Shown here: piece by piece, positions 34,520 through 43,943 of the stretch
Layout of the letters: every line of letters begins with the position of its first letter
Numbering within the stretch: position 1 is the stretch's first letter
Source of the DNA: Seonamhaeicola sediminis
Lineage (GTDB): Bacteria; Bacteroidota; Bacteroidia; Flavobacteriales; Flavobacteriaceae
Direction of reading: 5' to 3'
Length of the DNA: 64,000 nucleotides
Assembly (NCBI RefSeq): GCF_004358095.2
Contig: NZ_SMZJ02000008.1
Span: forward strand, 1 to 64,000
The notes under the pieces: model-generated
Told to the model about the DNA's origin: nothing
Database searches by the model: none
Seen by the model: the letters and a program-made list of their open reading frames with translations, nothing else
Made by a program: the position numbers and the translations under genes

Positions 34520-37500
34520 ATGCAAAAATTACTCGCCAATACCCTTTTCTCAACACGTCTTACTGGTTTTTTATTTTTAGTTTTTGCTGCAGCTATGGTA
34601 ACAGGAACTTTTTTAGATGCAGGACAAGAAACATCACCAACACCTTACACAAGAAATTTAATTTATAATGCATGGTGGTTTGAAGTTATCATGGTGTTAT
34701 TTGTAGTTAATTTTTGTGGAAACATTGTTAGATATAGATTGTACAAAAAAGAGAAATGGGCAACATTGATTTTGCACGTGGCATTCATCTTTATTTTTTT
34801 AGGTGCTTTTATTACAAGATATATCAGTTTTGAAGGGATGATGTCAATACCCGAAGGTGGCACTGAAAATGTATTTCTTTCTCAAAAAACTTATGTTACT
34901 GCTTACATTGACGGTGATTACAAAATTGATGGTGTAGCTCAAAGGCTACCTTTAGAGTATGAGGTAGATTTTTCAAAAAGATTGGACAACGATTTTAAGA
35001 TTCAAACCAAGTATAACAAGCAACCTGTTACTATTGAATTAGAAAAATTTGTGGTTGGTGCCGAAGAAACCATTGTTCCAGATGACAATGGTGAGGCGTA
35101 TTTAAAACTTGTTGGAACTAGCGGAGGCGGTAGACATAATCATTTTTTAAAAGTTGGGCAGCAAGCTAGTATTCACAATGTAATTTTTACATTAAACAAT
35201 CCAGCAAAAGGAGCAGTAAACATATTATATCAAGGGGATTCGTTGTTAATAGACTCTCCATTTGAAGGTGATTACATGGTAATGGCTACCCAAGAAAGGG
35301 GAACTTTAGTTAAAGATAGCTTACAATCTTTAAAATTACGATCACTTTACAGAATAGGTAATATGCAAATGGTAATTCCTGAGCCTGTTACTAAAGGTGT
35401 TTTTGATATTGTTCAAAAAGAACAAGTTAATAAAAATGATGAAGATGGTATTGTTTTAAAAGTTTCCACTGGTAGTGAAACAAAACGTGTTGCCATACTG
35501 GGGGGGCAGGGCATGAATAGACCACATAAAAAAATTCAAGTAGGAGGCTTAGATTTTGCGTTCCAATACGGAGCCAAGGTTTTACAGTTGCCTTTTAGCA
35601 TTAAATTGAATGATTTTCAGGCAGATAAATTTCCAGGTTCAGATATAAATTCTGCTTATTCTAGTGAGGTTACCGTCATAGATGAAAAAGAAGGTAGTTT
35701 TGATTATAAAATCTATATGAATAATATCCTAAATCATCGGGGGTATCGTTTTTTTCAATCTAGTTTTTTTCCTGATGAGTCTGGAACCATCTTATCAGTA
35801 AATCATGATTATTGGGGTACACTGTTTACCTACATTGGTTACTTTATGCTATACTTTGGTTTAATGGCCATTCTATTTGTTAAAGGAACGCGGTTTTCAT
35901 ATTTAAGAAAGCAACTTAATAAAGTAAAAGAAAAGAAATCAAAATTAATTACTGTTGTGTTCTTATGTTTAGGTTTAAGCGGTTTTTCGCAACAACATTC
36001 TTCACATGATGGTCACAATCATGAGCATACTGCAGCAGTCTTAACCAAACCAACAAAATCTCAAATAGACTCCATTTTAGCAGCTAATATTACACCAAAA
36101 GAATACGCTGAAAAATTTGCACATTTGGTTATTCAGGATTTAGACGGACGAATGAAACCCGTGAGTACTTACGCCTCTGAAATGCTTAGGAAATTGAGTA
36201 AACATGATACTTACGAAGATTTTGATGCGCATCAAGTATTTTTGTCAATGCAGGAAAGTCCAAGACTATGGTATAATGTTCCTGTGATTTATTTAGCCAA
36301 GAAAAAAGCAGATACCATAAGGCACATTATTGGTACCAGTGTGGAAGATAAGTATGTGACTTTAGCCGATTTCTTTACAGACAAAGGAGAGCTTAAAATA
36401 CAACCGTATTTAGAGGACGCTTTTAATACAACACAACCTAACGGTTATCAAAAGGAAATACAAGAAGCGTATAAGCGTGTTCGCCTTTTGCATGATGCTA
36501 TTGAAGGTGTTTCTTTGCGTTTGTTTCCTATTCCAGATGACCCAAATAACACCTGGATGTCTTCATACGATTACAGATTCCAAGCTCATAAAATTAAAGA
36601 TTCACTTTATGGTAACTTTATTAAGAATGGATTTCAAGCCTATCTTATTACTCTAAATAAAGCAAAACAATCAGGAGATTATTCTGAAGCTGAAAAATTG
36701 TTAGAAGCCTTCAAAAAGACACAACATAAATATGGCGGTGAAGTTATGCTTTCTGATGATAAAGTTCATACTGAAGTATTGTATAACAAGTACGATGTTT
36801 TTGAAAGACTTTTTAGTTGGTACATGTATGCAGGAAGTTTGATGTTTATTTTATTAATTATTCAGATTTTTAGAGATCAAAGTAAAGTACTCAGTAATCT
36901 TGTATCCGTTTTTAAATGGATAATTGTTGGATTGTTTTTTCTGCATTTAGGAGGTTTAATTTTACGTTGGTACGTGTCTGGTCATGCACCTTGGAGTAAC
37001 GCTTATGAATCTATGATATATGTAGCGTGGTCTACCATGTTATTTGGATTAATTACAGGTTTAAGTAAAAGGCAGAAAAAGGTAAGTTTAGATGATGCCG
37101 TCCCTGTGGCTACCAGTCTTATATCACCTGTATTTGGAATATTTAATAGAAGAGGTTCTGATTTAACGGTAGCCTCTGCAGCTTTTGTTACATCAATGTT
37201 GTTAATGGTAGCTCATTTTCAATGGATGGATCCTGCAATAGGAAACTTGCAACCAGTTTTAAATAGCTACTGGCTTATGATACACGTAGCGGTAATTGTG
37301 GCCAGTTATGGTCCGTTTACTTTAGGGATGATTTTAGGTGTTGTTTCACTTTTTTTGATGGCACTTACAACTTCTAAAAACCGTAAAAAAATGAATCTAA
37401 ATGTTAAAGAGCTTACCATTATAAATGAAATGGCTTTAACGGTTGGCTTAGTCATGTTAACCATAGGAAACTTTTTAGGTGGTATGTGGGCCAATGAAAG

Positions 37501-37813
37501 TTGGGGACGTTATTGGGGATGGGATCCTAAAGAAACTTGGGCACTCATTAGTATTATAATTTATGCTTTTGTAATTCATATGCGGCTGATACCTGGACTC
37601 AGGGGGCGTTGGTTTTTTAACCTCTGTTCAGTTATTGCAATTTCATTTATAATCTTCACCTATTTTGGTGTGAATTTTTATTTAGCAGGCCTTCATTCCT
37701 ATCAATCAGGTCAGCAGCTAGACAGCTTTAAGATTATTGCTATTGCCTGTTGTTTTTTGATTTTATTAGGTTTCTTTAGTTATAGGGGGTATGTTAAGTA
37801 CTACAAGAAGTAA
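34520..37813 (+). CDS. ccsBA: Fused ResB-CcsA cytochrome c biogenesis protein
   Basis: A 1097-aa fusion that carries haem across the membrane and attaches it to c-type cytochromes (system II). The first part (about 1-480) is ResB/CcsB-like with membrane segments near 15-35, 50-70, 75-95 and 445-465. After the fourth segment comes a second signal-peptide-like stretch (TVVFLCLGLSGFSQQ) and a His-rich motif, HSSHDGHNHEH. The C-terminal part (about 780-1097) is CcsA with the haem-handling WWD motif WGRYWGWDPKETWA and conserved His in flanking segments. This order is normal for Bacteroidota, the His-rich insert less so. Single gene. Confidence 0.93.
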   Translation: MQKLLANTLFSTRLTGFLFLVFAAAMVTGTFLDAGQETSPTPYTRNLIYNAWWFEVIMVLFVVNFCGNIVRYRLYKKEKWATLILHVAFIFIFLGAFITRYISFEGMMSIPEGGTENVFLSQKTYVTAYIDGDYKIDGVAQRLPLEYEVDFSKRLDNDFKIQTKYNKQPVTIELEKFVVGAEETIVPDDNGEAYLKLVGTSGGGRHNHFLKVGQQASIHNVIFTLNNPAKGAVNILYQGDSLLIDSPFEGDYMVMATQERGTLVKDSLQSLKLRSLYRIGNMQMVIPEPVTKGVFDIVQKEQVNKNDEDGIVLKVSTGSETKRVAILGGQGMNRPHKKIQVGGLDFAFQYGAKVLQLPFSIKLNDFQADKFPGSDINSAYSSEVTVIDEKEGSFDYKIYMNNILNHRGYRFFQSSFFPDESGTILSVNHDYWGTLFTYIGYFMLYFGLMAILFVKGTRFSYLRKQLNKVKEKKSKLITVVFLCLGLSGFSQQHSSHDGHNHEHTAAVLTKPTKSQIDSILAANITPKEYAEKFAHLVIQDLDGRMKPVSTYASEMLRKLSKHDTYEDFDAHQVFLSMQESPRLWYNVPVIYLAKKKADTIRHIIGTSVEDKYVTLADFFTDKGELKIQPYLEDAFNTTQPNGYQKEIQEAYKRVRLLHDAIEGVSLRLFPIPDDPNNTWMSSYDYRFQAHKIKDSLYGNFIKNGFQAYLITLNKAKQSGDYSEAEKLLEAFKKTQHKYGGEVMLSDDKVHTEVLYNKYDVFERLFSWYMYAGSLMFILLIIQIFRDQSKVLSNLVSVFKWIIVGLFFLHLGGLILRWYVSGHAPWSNAYESMIYVAWSTMLFGLITGLSKRQKKVSLDDAVPVATSLISPVFGIFNRRGSDLTVASAAFVTSMLLMVAHFQWMDPAIGNLQPVLNSYWLMIHVAVIVASYGPFTLGMILGVVSLFLMALTTSKNRKKMNLNVKELTIINEMALTVGLVMLTIGNFLGGMWANESWGRYWGWDPKETWALISIIIYAFVIHMRLIPGLRGRWFFNLCSVIAISFIIFTYFGVNFYLAGLHSYQSGQQLDSFKIIAIACCFLILLGFFSYRGYVKYYKK

Positions 37814-37884
37814 GATGAATTAATATCTATTTTTTAATCTTCAAGTTTAAACGCATAGTTTTGTAGCTAACAAAAACTATAGGT

Positions 37885-38334
37885 ATGCATTTAATAAAAG
37901 AATTTAAAGAATTTGCTGTAAAGGGTAATATGATGGATATGGCCATTGGTATTATAATAGGTGCAGCTTTTAACAAAGTAATAGATGTTTTAGTTAAGAA
38001 GGTTATGCTCCCGCCATTATCATTACTCACCAATGGAGTGAACTTTGAACATAAAAAGCTAATTCTAAGAGAATCTGTTTTAAACAGCAAAGGTACTTTG
38101 GTTACAGAAGAAGTTGCTATTGGTTATGGTGCCTTGAGTGAAGCTTTTTTAGATTTCATTATTATTGGATTTACCGTTTTTATAGTTGTTAAATCTTTAA
38201 ATAGGTTAAAACAAAAAGCCCAAGATGCAAAAGACACAACGGTTGTAACCCCAAAAGATATAGAATTACTAGATCGCCTAACTACATTAATGGAAGAACA
38301 AAACCAGCTTTTAAAGGCTAACAAAAAACTTTAA
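37885..38334 (+). CDS. mscL: Large-conductance mechanosensitive channel MscL
   Basis: A 149-aa channel that opens under membrane tension to release solutes in osmotic downshock. The N-terminal FKEFAVKGNMMDMAIGIIIG and AAFNKVIDVLVKKVMLPPL form the pore helix, YGALSEAFLDFIIIGFTVF the second helix, and the tail (EDIELLDRLTTLMEEQNQLL-like) the cytoplasmic coiled bundle. Length is normal. It converges on the HAD gene, with only 7 bp between the stops. Confidence 0.94.
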   Translation: MHLIKEFKEFAVKGNMMDMAIGIIIGAAFNKVIDVLVKKVMLPPLSLLTNGVNFEHKKLILRESVLNSKGTLVTEEVAIGYGALSEAFLDFIIIGFTVFIVVKSLNRLKQKAQDAKDTTVVTPKDIELLDRLTTLMEEQNQLLKANKKL

Positions 38335-38341
38335 ATTATAA

Positions 38342-39001
38342 TTAATTTAAAATACTTGATAGACTACTATAATATATCTCTTTAAAGTCAGTAATGGTTT
38401 TATTTGCCTTTGAGTAATCCTGATTTTTAGAGTGGAAACTATCAAAGCCTACACAGTAAATTCCAGCAGCTTTAGCAGCCAAAATACCATTGGTAGAGTC
38501 TTCAATAACCATACATTCTTCAGGTTTATAACCTGATGCTTCAGCAGCTTTAATAAATATTTCGGGATGAGGTTTAGATTCTTTTAAATCGGCACCACTT
38601 AGTTTTGCTTTAAAATATTGATTTAATTCAAAGCGGTCAAATATTTGATTGATACTGGTCATGGCGGCAGAAGAACCTAAAACCAATGTCAGTCCATTAC
38701 TATGATAGTCTTTTATGAGTTCTAAAACACCATCAATTAAAGTCAAATCAGAATTATTTTCAAAAAACTGCTTGTAGTGCTTTCGTTTTAGAGCTACTAA
38801 GCTTTCTGGAGTTTGCTTTAAATTGAAATGTTCACATAAACGTCTACAAATATTGATGGTTGATTGTCCAGTAAAAGATTCATAAAGTTCACTGGTAACC
38901 GCTATTCCTATTTCGTCAAACATATCGTGGTATGCCCTATAATGCATGGGTTCACTGTCAATAATAACACCATCCATGTCAAAAATAACTGCTTTAAGCA
39001 T
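38342..39001 (-). CDS. HAD hydrolase, beta-phosphoglucomutase/phosphatase-like
   Basis: A 219-aa HAD subfamily IA protein. It shows AVIFDMDGVIIDSEPMH (motif I), LVLGSSAAM (motif II), GADLKESKPHPEIF (motif III Lys), and CMVIEDSTNGILAAKAAG (motif IV). The DMDGVIIDSEP signature is shared by beta-phosphoglucomutases and sugar-phosphate phosphatases; the cap decides which, and I cannot tell. Single gene with no clear partner. Confidence 0.9.
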   Translation of the reverse strand: MLKAVIFDMDGVIIDSEPMHYRAYHDMFDEIGIAVTSELYESFTGQSTINICRRLCEHFNLKQTPESLVALKRKHYKQFFENNSDLTLIDGVLELIKDYHSNGLTLVLGSSAAMTSINQIFDRFELNQYFKAKLSGADLKESKPHPEIFIKAAEASGYKPEECMVIEDSTNGILAAKAAGIYCVGFDSFHSKNQDYSKANKTITDFKEIYYSSLSSILN

Positions 39002-39093
39002 TTCAATTTTTTTTACGAAGATATATGAATCTAAAAATCTTGCCTAAAAATACATTCAAATCTTTTATTTAACAGTATTAATAATAATTTTAG

Positions 39094-39117
39094 AAGGAGT
39101 TCTAAAAAGAACTCCCT
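39094..39117 (-). terminator. Terminator downstream of pckA
   Basis: GGAGTTCT (39096-39103) and AGAACTCC (39108-39115) form an 8-bp stem with a four-base loop. On the minus strand the stem is followed by TTCTAAAATT. It lies 21 bp after the pckA stop. Confidence 0.65.
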
Positions 39118-39137
39118 CTTGTTTAAATAAGAACCTA

Positions 39138-40769
39138 TTAAAAGTGTTCATGTAAATGATGGTGTTCATCAATTAATGGGCCACCTTCAATAATTTGTTG
39201 AGAAGCATGATCTGCAAACTTTTCGAAATTTAAATGGAATGAGTGAGCTAACTGAATAGCTTTCCCCACATAGGCACCTTTTTGTAACCAAGTATTCATG
39301 GGGTCTAATAATTCAGAAGGAACACTAGGACAATATTTAGGCATGAATAAGCCAAAAATAAAGTTTTGTTCATAATCTACATTATCCAAATCTCCGTTAA
39401 GTATTGCAGTTATCATAGCTCTAGTATATTTTAGTTTAATACGAGAACCAACACCATACGGGCCTGCACTCCAACCAGTGTTTATCAACCATACATTTAC
39501 ACCGGCTTCTTCCATCTTTTTACTTAACATTTCAGCATATACCGTTGGGTGTAATGGCATAAACGGTGCTCCAAAACAAGCTGAGAATGAGGGAACAGGC
39601 TCTGTAATTCCAGCTTCTGTTCCAGCCACTTTTGCTGTGTATCCAGAAATAAAGTGATAAGCGGCCTGACCAGGAGTTAACTTAGAAACTGGAGGTAAAA
39701 CACCAAACGCATCACAGGTTAAAAAGAAAATATTTTTTGGGTTACTGGCATACAAGGTTTCTTGAATATTATCAATATGATGTATGGGGTAACTTACACG
39801 CGTATTTTGTGTAATGCTACTGTCAGAATAGTCTACTTCACCATTATTTTTAAACACAACATTTTCTAAAATAGCACCTGGTTTGATTGCTCTGTAAATA
39901 TCTGGTTCTTTTTCTTCAGTTAAATCAATAACTTTAGCATAACAACCGCCTTCAAAGTTAAAAATGGTATTATCGGAAGTCCAACCATGTTCATCATCAC
40001 CAATTAATTTTCTTTCAGGATCTGCAGAAAGTGTAGTTTTACCCGTTCCAGATAATCCGAAGAAAATAGCAGTATCTCCATGCTTACCAACGTTTGCAGA
40101 ACAGTGCATTGGTAAGACGTTTTTTTCTGTTGGCAAAATTAAATTAAGGGCAGAGAAAATGCCTTTTTTCATTTCACCTGTATAAGCAGAACCGCCAATC
40201 AAGGCTATTTTTTTAGTGAAGTTTAAAATTGAAAAGTTTCCTTGACGAAGTCCATGACTTGCAGGGTCTGGACACTCATACCCAGGAGCACAAATAATGA
40301 GCCATTCTTCTTCAAAATTTTCTAACTCTTTTTGGCTAGGTCTTAAAAACATATTATAAATAAACATATTAGACCAAGGATACTCTGTAACAGTTCTTAC
40401 GTTCATTCTATACTCAGGATCTGCACACACATATCCATCTCTAACAAATATTTCTTTACCTGACAGGTATTTTAGAACCGCTCTTTCTAATTTATCAAAG
40501 TGTTCTGGTGAAATTGGTTTGTTGACTTTTCCCCACCAAACCTTATCTTTAGTATAATTATCTTTTACAAGGAATCGGTCTTGAGGGGAACGTCCTGTAA
40601 ATTTACCGGTACTAATTGCTAATGTACCGTTAGAGGTCTCTTTACCCATTCCTTTTTCAAGAGTGATTCTTTGGAGCTCTTCCGGAGATAAGTTCCAATG
40701 GGCAGTCACATCTTTTAACCCATACTTAGATAAGATGGGTTTTTCTGGGATTGTCATTGATTCTTTCAT
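39138..40769 (-). CDS. pckA: Phosphoenolpyruvate carboxykinase (ATP)
   Basis: A 543-aa gluconeogenic enzyme that makes PEP from oxaloacetate with ATP. Motifs: GTGKTTLSADPERKLIGDDE (P-loop and metal site), RSPQDRF, GGSAYTGEMKKG, and AYHFISGYTAKVAGTE. I placed the start at ATG 40769 (MKESMTIPEKPIL); a frame open to 40823 would add 18 residues, AILNIEINN and so on, that do not fit the family and would overlap the permease gene by 13 bp. It ends with a His-rich tail (EHHHLHEHF). It follows the SLC13 gene by 41 bp. Confidence 0.94.
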   Translation of the reverse strand: MKESMTIPEKPILSKYGLKDVTAHWNLSPEELQRITLEKGMGKETSNGTLAISTGKFTGRSPQDRFLVKDNYTKDKVWWGKVNKPISPEHFDKLERAVLKYLSGKEIFVRDGYVCADPEYRMNVRTVTEYPWSNMFIYNMFLRPSQKELENFEEEWLIICAPGYECPDPASHGLRQGNFSILNFTKKIALIGGSAYTGEMKKGIFSALNLILPTEKNVLPMHCSANVGKHGDTAIFFGLSGTGKTTLSADPERKLIGDDEHGWTSDNTIFNFEGGCYAKVIDLTEEKEPDIYRAIKPGAILENVVFKNNGEVDYSDSSITQNTRVSYPIHHIDNIQETLYASNPKNIFFLTCDAFGVLPPVSKLTPGQAAYHFISGYTAKVAGTEAGITEPVPSFSACFGAPFMPLHPTVYAEMLSKKMEEAGVNVWLINTGWSAGPYGVGSRIKLKYTRAMITAILNGDLDNVDYEQNFIFGLFMPKYCPSVPSELLDPMNTWLQKGAYVGKAIQLAHSFHLNFEKFADHASQQIIEGGPLIDEHHHLHEHF

Positions 40770-40810
40770 TTTGTTCAATTTAAGATTCCTACTATTATTT
40801 ATTTCTATAT

Positions 40811-42652
40811 TTAGAATGGCCAAATCATTGGCACGAGCACTAGCGAAACAATTAAGAACAAGAGTAATAATGGGGCGCCTACTTTGAGATAATTCATGAA
40901 CTTATAACCTCCAGAAGTCATAACCATGGCATTTGTTGTAGTCCCTATTGGTGTTAAGAACGCTGTTGAGGCACTAATAGCAACCACAATCATAAAAGGC
41001 TCTGGCGAAAGGTTTAGAGAACTAGCGGCTAATATGGCAATAGGAGCCATTAGTACGGCTGTAGCAGAGTTATTAATTACCTGACTAAAGGTAGTGGTTA
41101 AAATAAAAACACCCCCTAATAATGCCACAGGATGTATGGCACCTAGGTAATTTACTAAACCATTGGCTATAACTTGTGCAGTTCCTGTTTTTTGTAAAGC
41201 AATACCCATAGGAATCATGGCCGCAATCATAACTACACTGGTCCAACTTATACCTTTGTATGCTTTTGCCATTGGAACACAACCTGTTAGTAAAATGATA
41301 CCCGCAGCTATTAAAGCGGCTATAGAGCCTGGTACTACTTTAAAAACCATAAAAACAATCATAAGTAGTAAAGCACCCATAGCAATGTAAGATCTGTAAT
41401 TGAGGCTTTCTACGTTTTTAGCCATTCCTTCAGGGCTACCACATATTACTAAATTTTCGTGTTGTTTTTTTAGGTCATCAATACTAGCCCAAGTACCTCT
41501 TAATAAAAAGGCATCGCCTACTTTTACGGTTATCTCTTTATCTTGTAAAGGCTTTTGGTTTCTTGAAACAGCCAGTAATTGAATGTTAAATCTTTTAAAA
41601 TAATCTGCTAAATTATATTTCCTACCAACCAACATGGAGTTAGGGTTTACTAAAACCTCAGTCATACCAACCTCTTGGTTAATAAGATTGTTTTTTAATT
41701 CTTCTGTAGACTCTTCCTCTAAAGGTAATAACCCTAACCTGAACCTAATCATAAGGCGGTTGATAGCTTCTGTATCACCTTTAACAGTAATAATATCATG
41801 GTACCTTAATTCCGTATTTAAATCTGGGAATTCTTCAAATTTAGGATATCCTTTTAATCTGTTAGGATGTCTTCTTTTTAGTCTAATTATGGTGATATTA
41901 AACTCTTTTTCAAAATTCCAATTTTCAATTTTAGTATTAATTAATGGAGATAAAGACCTAATACGTAGCCTATAGTAATCATCATCAATTTTGTAAGCCT
42001 CAATCCAATTGTGCAAAGTAGATTCTATATTTACTGGTTTGTTATTGGTTTTATTTTCAGGCAGTAACCTATAGCCAACATATCTAAAATAAAGCAAAGC
42101 AATTATTAACAGGGGTAAGCCAATTAAGCCAAATTCAAAGAATGAAAACCCTTCATGACCTGCTTCAACTAATGAGTTACTAGCAATGATATTAGGAGGC
42201 GTTCCAGTTAAAGTAAGTAAACCACCTGTATTAGAGCCAAAAGCAACTGGCATTAGCATTTTTGAAGGTAATGTTCCTATGCTCCACGCTGATGATATAG
42301 TTAGAGGCATAAGGGTTGCAACAGTACCCGTATTGCTTACAAAACCAGATAATACTCCAGCACCCAAACTTACTATAACTAATAATTTAGGCACACTTTT
42401 ACCAGCCCATTCAACAAATTTCTTACCAGCCATGGCTGTCCAACCAGTTTGAGCAATCCCTTCTCCTATAATGAAAAGGGCAGCAATCATGATGACGGTT
42501 GGGTTACTGAATCCGCTTAAAGTTTCAGCGGGTGTCAAAATACCTGTTAAATACAAGGTAATCATAGATATTAGTGCAACAATATCTGGAGTGAATTTTC
42601 CCCAAACAAAAAGTACAATTGTTACTACTAAAATAAAGAGCATTAAATACAT
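40811..42652 (-). CDS. SLC13-family permease with two RCK_C (TrkA_C) domains
   Basis: A 613-aa transporter. The two membrane halves contain SNTGTVATLMPLTISSAWSI, NTGGLLTLTGTPPNIIASNS and NNSATAVLMAPIAILAASSL, STAFLTPIGTTTNAMVMTSG, the mirrored SNT/TP clamp motifs of divalent anion/sodium symporters. Between them (about 210-400) are two TrkA_C-like soluble domains (NFEKEFNITIIRLKRR, YFKRFNIQLLAVSRN). Such proteins move sulfate, dicarboxylates or similar anions. It is upstream of pckA on the same strand. Confidence 0.9.
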   Translation of the reverse strand: MYLMLFILVVTIVLFVWGKFTPDIVALISMITLYLTGILTPAETLSGFSNPTVIMIAALFIIGEGIAQTGWTAMAGKKFVEWAGKSVPKLLVIVSLGAGVLSGFVSNTGTVATLMPLTISSAWSIGTLPSKMLMPVAFGSNTGGLLTLTGTPPNIIASNSLVEAGHEGFSFFEFGLIGLPLLIIALLYFRYVGYRLLPENKTNNKPVNIESTLHNWIEAYKIDDDYYRLRIRSLSPLINTKIENWNFEKEFNITIIRLKRRHPNRLKGYPKFEEFPDLNTELRYHDIITVKGDTEAINRLMIRFRLGLLPLEEESTEELKNNLINQEVGMTEVLVNPNSMLVGRKYNLADYFKRFNIQLLAVSRNQKPLQDKEITVKVGDAFLLRGTWASIDDLKKQHENLVICGSPEGMAKNVESLNYRSYIAMGALLLMIVFMVFKVVPGSIAALIAAGIILLTGCVPMAKAYKGISWTSVVMIAAMIPMGIALQKTGTAQVIANGLVNYLGAIHPVALLGGVFILTTTFSQVINNSATAVLMAPIAILAASSLNLSPEPFMIVVAISASTAFLTPIGTTTNAMVMTSGGYKFMNYLKVGAPLLLLFLIVSLVLVPMIWPF

Positions 42653-42950
42653 GTTTCTAGTGTTTTCTCGTTTGATTAATTATTGTGTAAAATTACTATT
42701 GATTGCCCCAATTTATTATGATTAATGTCATAAACAAAGGCGTGTAATTATTTTTTAATTATTCTTATATTTAGCTAGTAAAATTTGGTAATACTTTTAG
42801 CGAAGACGTTTTCGTAATCAGAGTTTTTACATGATTTTAAATTTCTTTTGAAGGATTAAAGAAACTCTTTTTCATTACATTTAAAAACTTTAAGGATTAT
42901 TATGAAAAAAATAGGGTTTTTGAAAAAACTTTTAAACACAAAATTAATAA
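42653..42950. other. 298-bp divergent intergenic stretch
   Basis: This gap separates the divergent SLC13 and bshB1 genes. It is AT-rich with TATATTTA around 42767 as the only promoter-like piece. A short ATG frame begins at 42902 but runs out of frame into bshB1 and is not coding. I see no repeat, RNA or operator I can support. Confidence 0.5.
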
Positions 42951-43673
42951 ATGAAACTAGATATTCTTGCTATTGGGGCGCATCCAGATGATGTTGAGTT
43001 AGGTTGTGGTGCTACCATTGCCAAAGAGATTGCCCATGGTAAAAAAGTAGGTATTATAGATTTAACTAGGGGTGAGTTAGGAACCCGTGGTACCGCTGAA
43101 ACAAGACATGAAGAAGCTGAAAATGCGAAAAATATTTTAGGAGTTAGGGTTAGAATAAATATGGAGTTTGCTGATGGGTTTTTTGTTAATGACAAAAACC
43201 ATCAATTAGAACTCATAAAAATGATACGTAAATTCAAGCCAGAAATTGTATTGTGCAATGCTGTTGATGATAGGCATATAGACCATGGAAAGGGCAGTAA
43301 ATTGGTTAGTGATGCTTGTTTTTTAAGTGGATTGATTAAAATTAACACTAAAATTGAAGATGATGATGAATGGCAAGAACCATGGAGACCGAAGCATGTG
43401 TATCATTATATGCAATGGAAAAATTTAGAACCCGATTTTGCGGTTGATGTAACTGGGTTCATGAATAAAAAAATAGACGCTGTTTTAGCTTATAAAACCC
43501 AGTTTTTTGATGCTGATAGTAAAGAGCCTGTTACTCCTATTTCTAGTGTGAACTTTAAAGATAGTGTAACTTATAGGGCCAGAGATTTAGGACGCTTAAT
43601 AGGTGTAGAGTATGCCGAGGGGTTTAATGTAGAGCGTTATGTGGCTGTTGATAGTTTATTCAATCTTAAATAG
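42951..43673 (+). CDS. bshB1: Bacillithiol biosynthesis deacetylase BshB1
   Basis: A 240-aa zinc deacetylase that removes the acetyl group from GlcNAc-malate in bacillithiol synthesis. Signature motifs: LDILAIGAHPDDVELGCGAT (zinc ligands His, Asp, Asp), DLTRGELGTRGT, RHIDHGKGSKL, with the BshB1-specific FADGFF and FDADS. Bacteroidota often use bacillithiol as low-molecular-weight thiol. It is a single gene followed by the tRNA-His promoter. Confidence 0.94.
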   Translation: MKLDILAIGAHPDDVELGCGATIAKEIAHGKKVGIIDLTRGELGTRGTAETRHEEAENAKNILGVRVRINMEFADGFFVNDKNHQLELIKMIRKFKPEIVLCNAVDDRHIDHGKGSKLVSDACFLSGLIKINTKIEDDDEWQEPWRPKHVYHYMQWKNLEPDFAVDVTGFMNKKIDAVLAYKTQFFDADSKEPVTPISSVNFKDSVTYRARDLGRLIGVEYAEGFNVERYVAVDSLFNLK

Positions 43674-43711
43674 AAGAAGGGTAAATATTGATTAAAAACT
43701 AAAAAAAGTCT

Positions 43712-43741
43712 TTGTAGAAAAACCGAAATCTGTTACATTTG
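43712..43741 (+). promoter_or_regulatory. Promoter of tRNA-His
   Basis: TTG at 43712-43714 and TACATTTG at 43734-43741, 19 bp apart, match the Bacteroidota promoter. The structure is the same as that of the tRNA-Thr promoter at 451-480. Confidence 0.8.
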
Positions 43742-43769
43742 CACTCGCATTAATAAATGCGTAAACATG

Positions 43770-43843
43770 GTGGTTGTAGCTCAGTTGGTTAGAGCGCCTG
43801 ATTGTGGTTCAGGAGGTCGTCGGTTCGAGACCGATCTTCCACC
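43770..43843 (+). tRNA. tRNA-His (anticodon GTG)
   Basis: The D-arm (GCTCAGTTGGTTAGAGC), anticodon arm CCTGA-TTGTGGT-TCAGG with anticodon GTG, and T-arm with GGTTCGAGACC are all present. G43769 in front can serve as the extra G-1 opposite C43843. The acceptor arms GTGGTTG (43770-43776) and CTTCCAC (43836-43842) pair at five of seven positions, with T-T at positions 5 and 6. CCA is not encoded. Confidence 0.92.
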
Positions 43844-43852
43844 CAAAAAGAC

Positions 43853-43883
43853 AAGCCTTTCAAGACATTGAAAGGCTTTTTTT
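43853..43883 (+). terminator. Intrinsic terminator after tRNA-His
   Basis: AAGCCTTTC (43853-43861) and GAAAGGCTT (43870-43878) form a perfect stem, with an eight-base loop and a run of T. The stem repeats that of the tRNA-Thr terminator. Confidence 0.88.
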
Positions 43884-43943
43884 GTGGTTTGAACTCAATA
43901 ATATACAAAGAGTAAACCATATTAATCTTTATAAAGAACTAGT

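Noticed and set aside
40770-40823. Upstream extension of pckA
   Set aside because: Eighteen extra residues not seen in the family, overlapping the permease gene.
42902-42990. ATG frame MKKIGFLKK... in front of bshB1
   Set aside because: It runs out of frame into bshB1, which itself is certain; no family resemblance and low coding quality.
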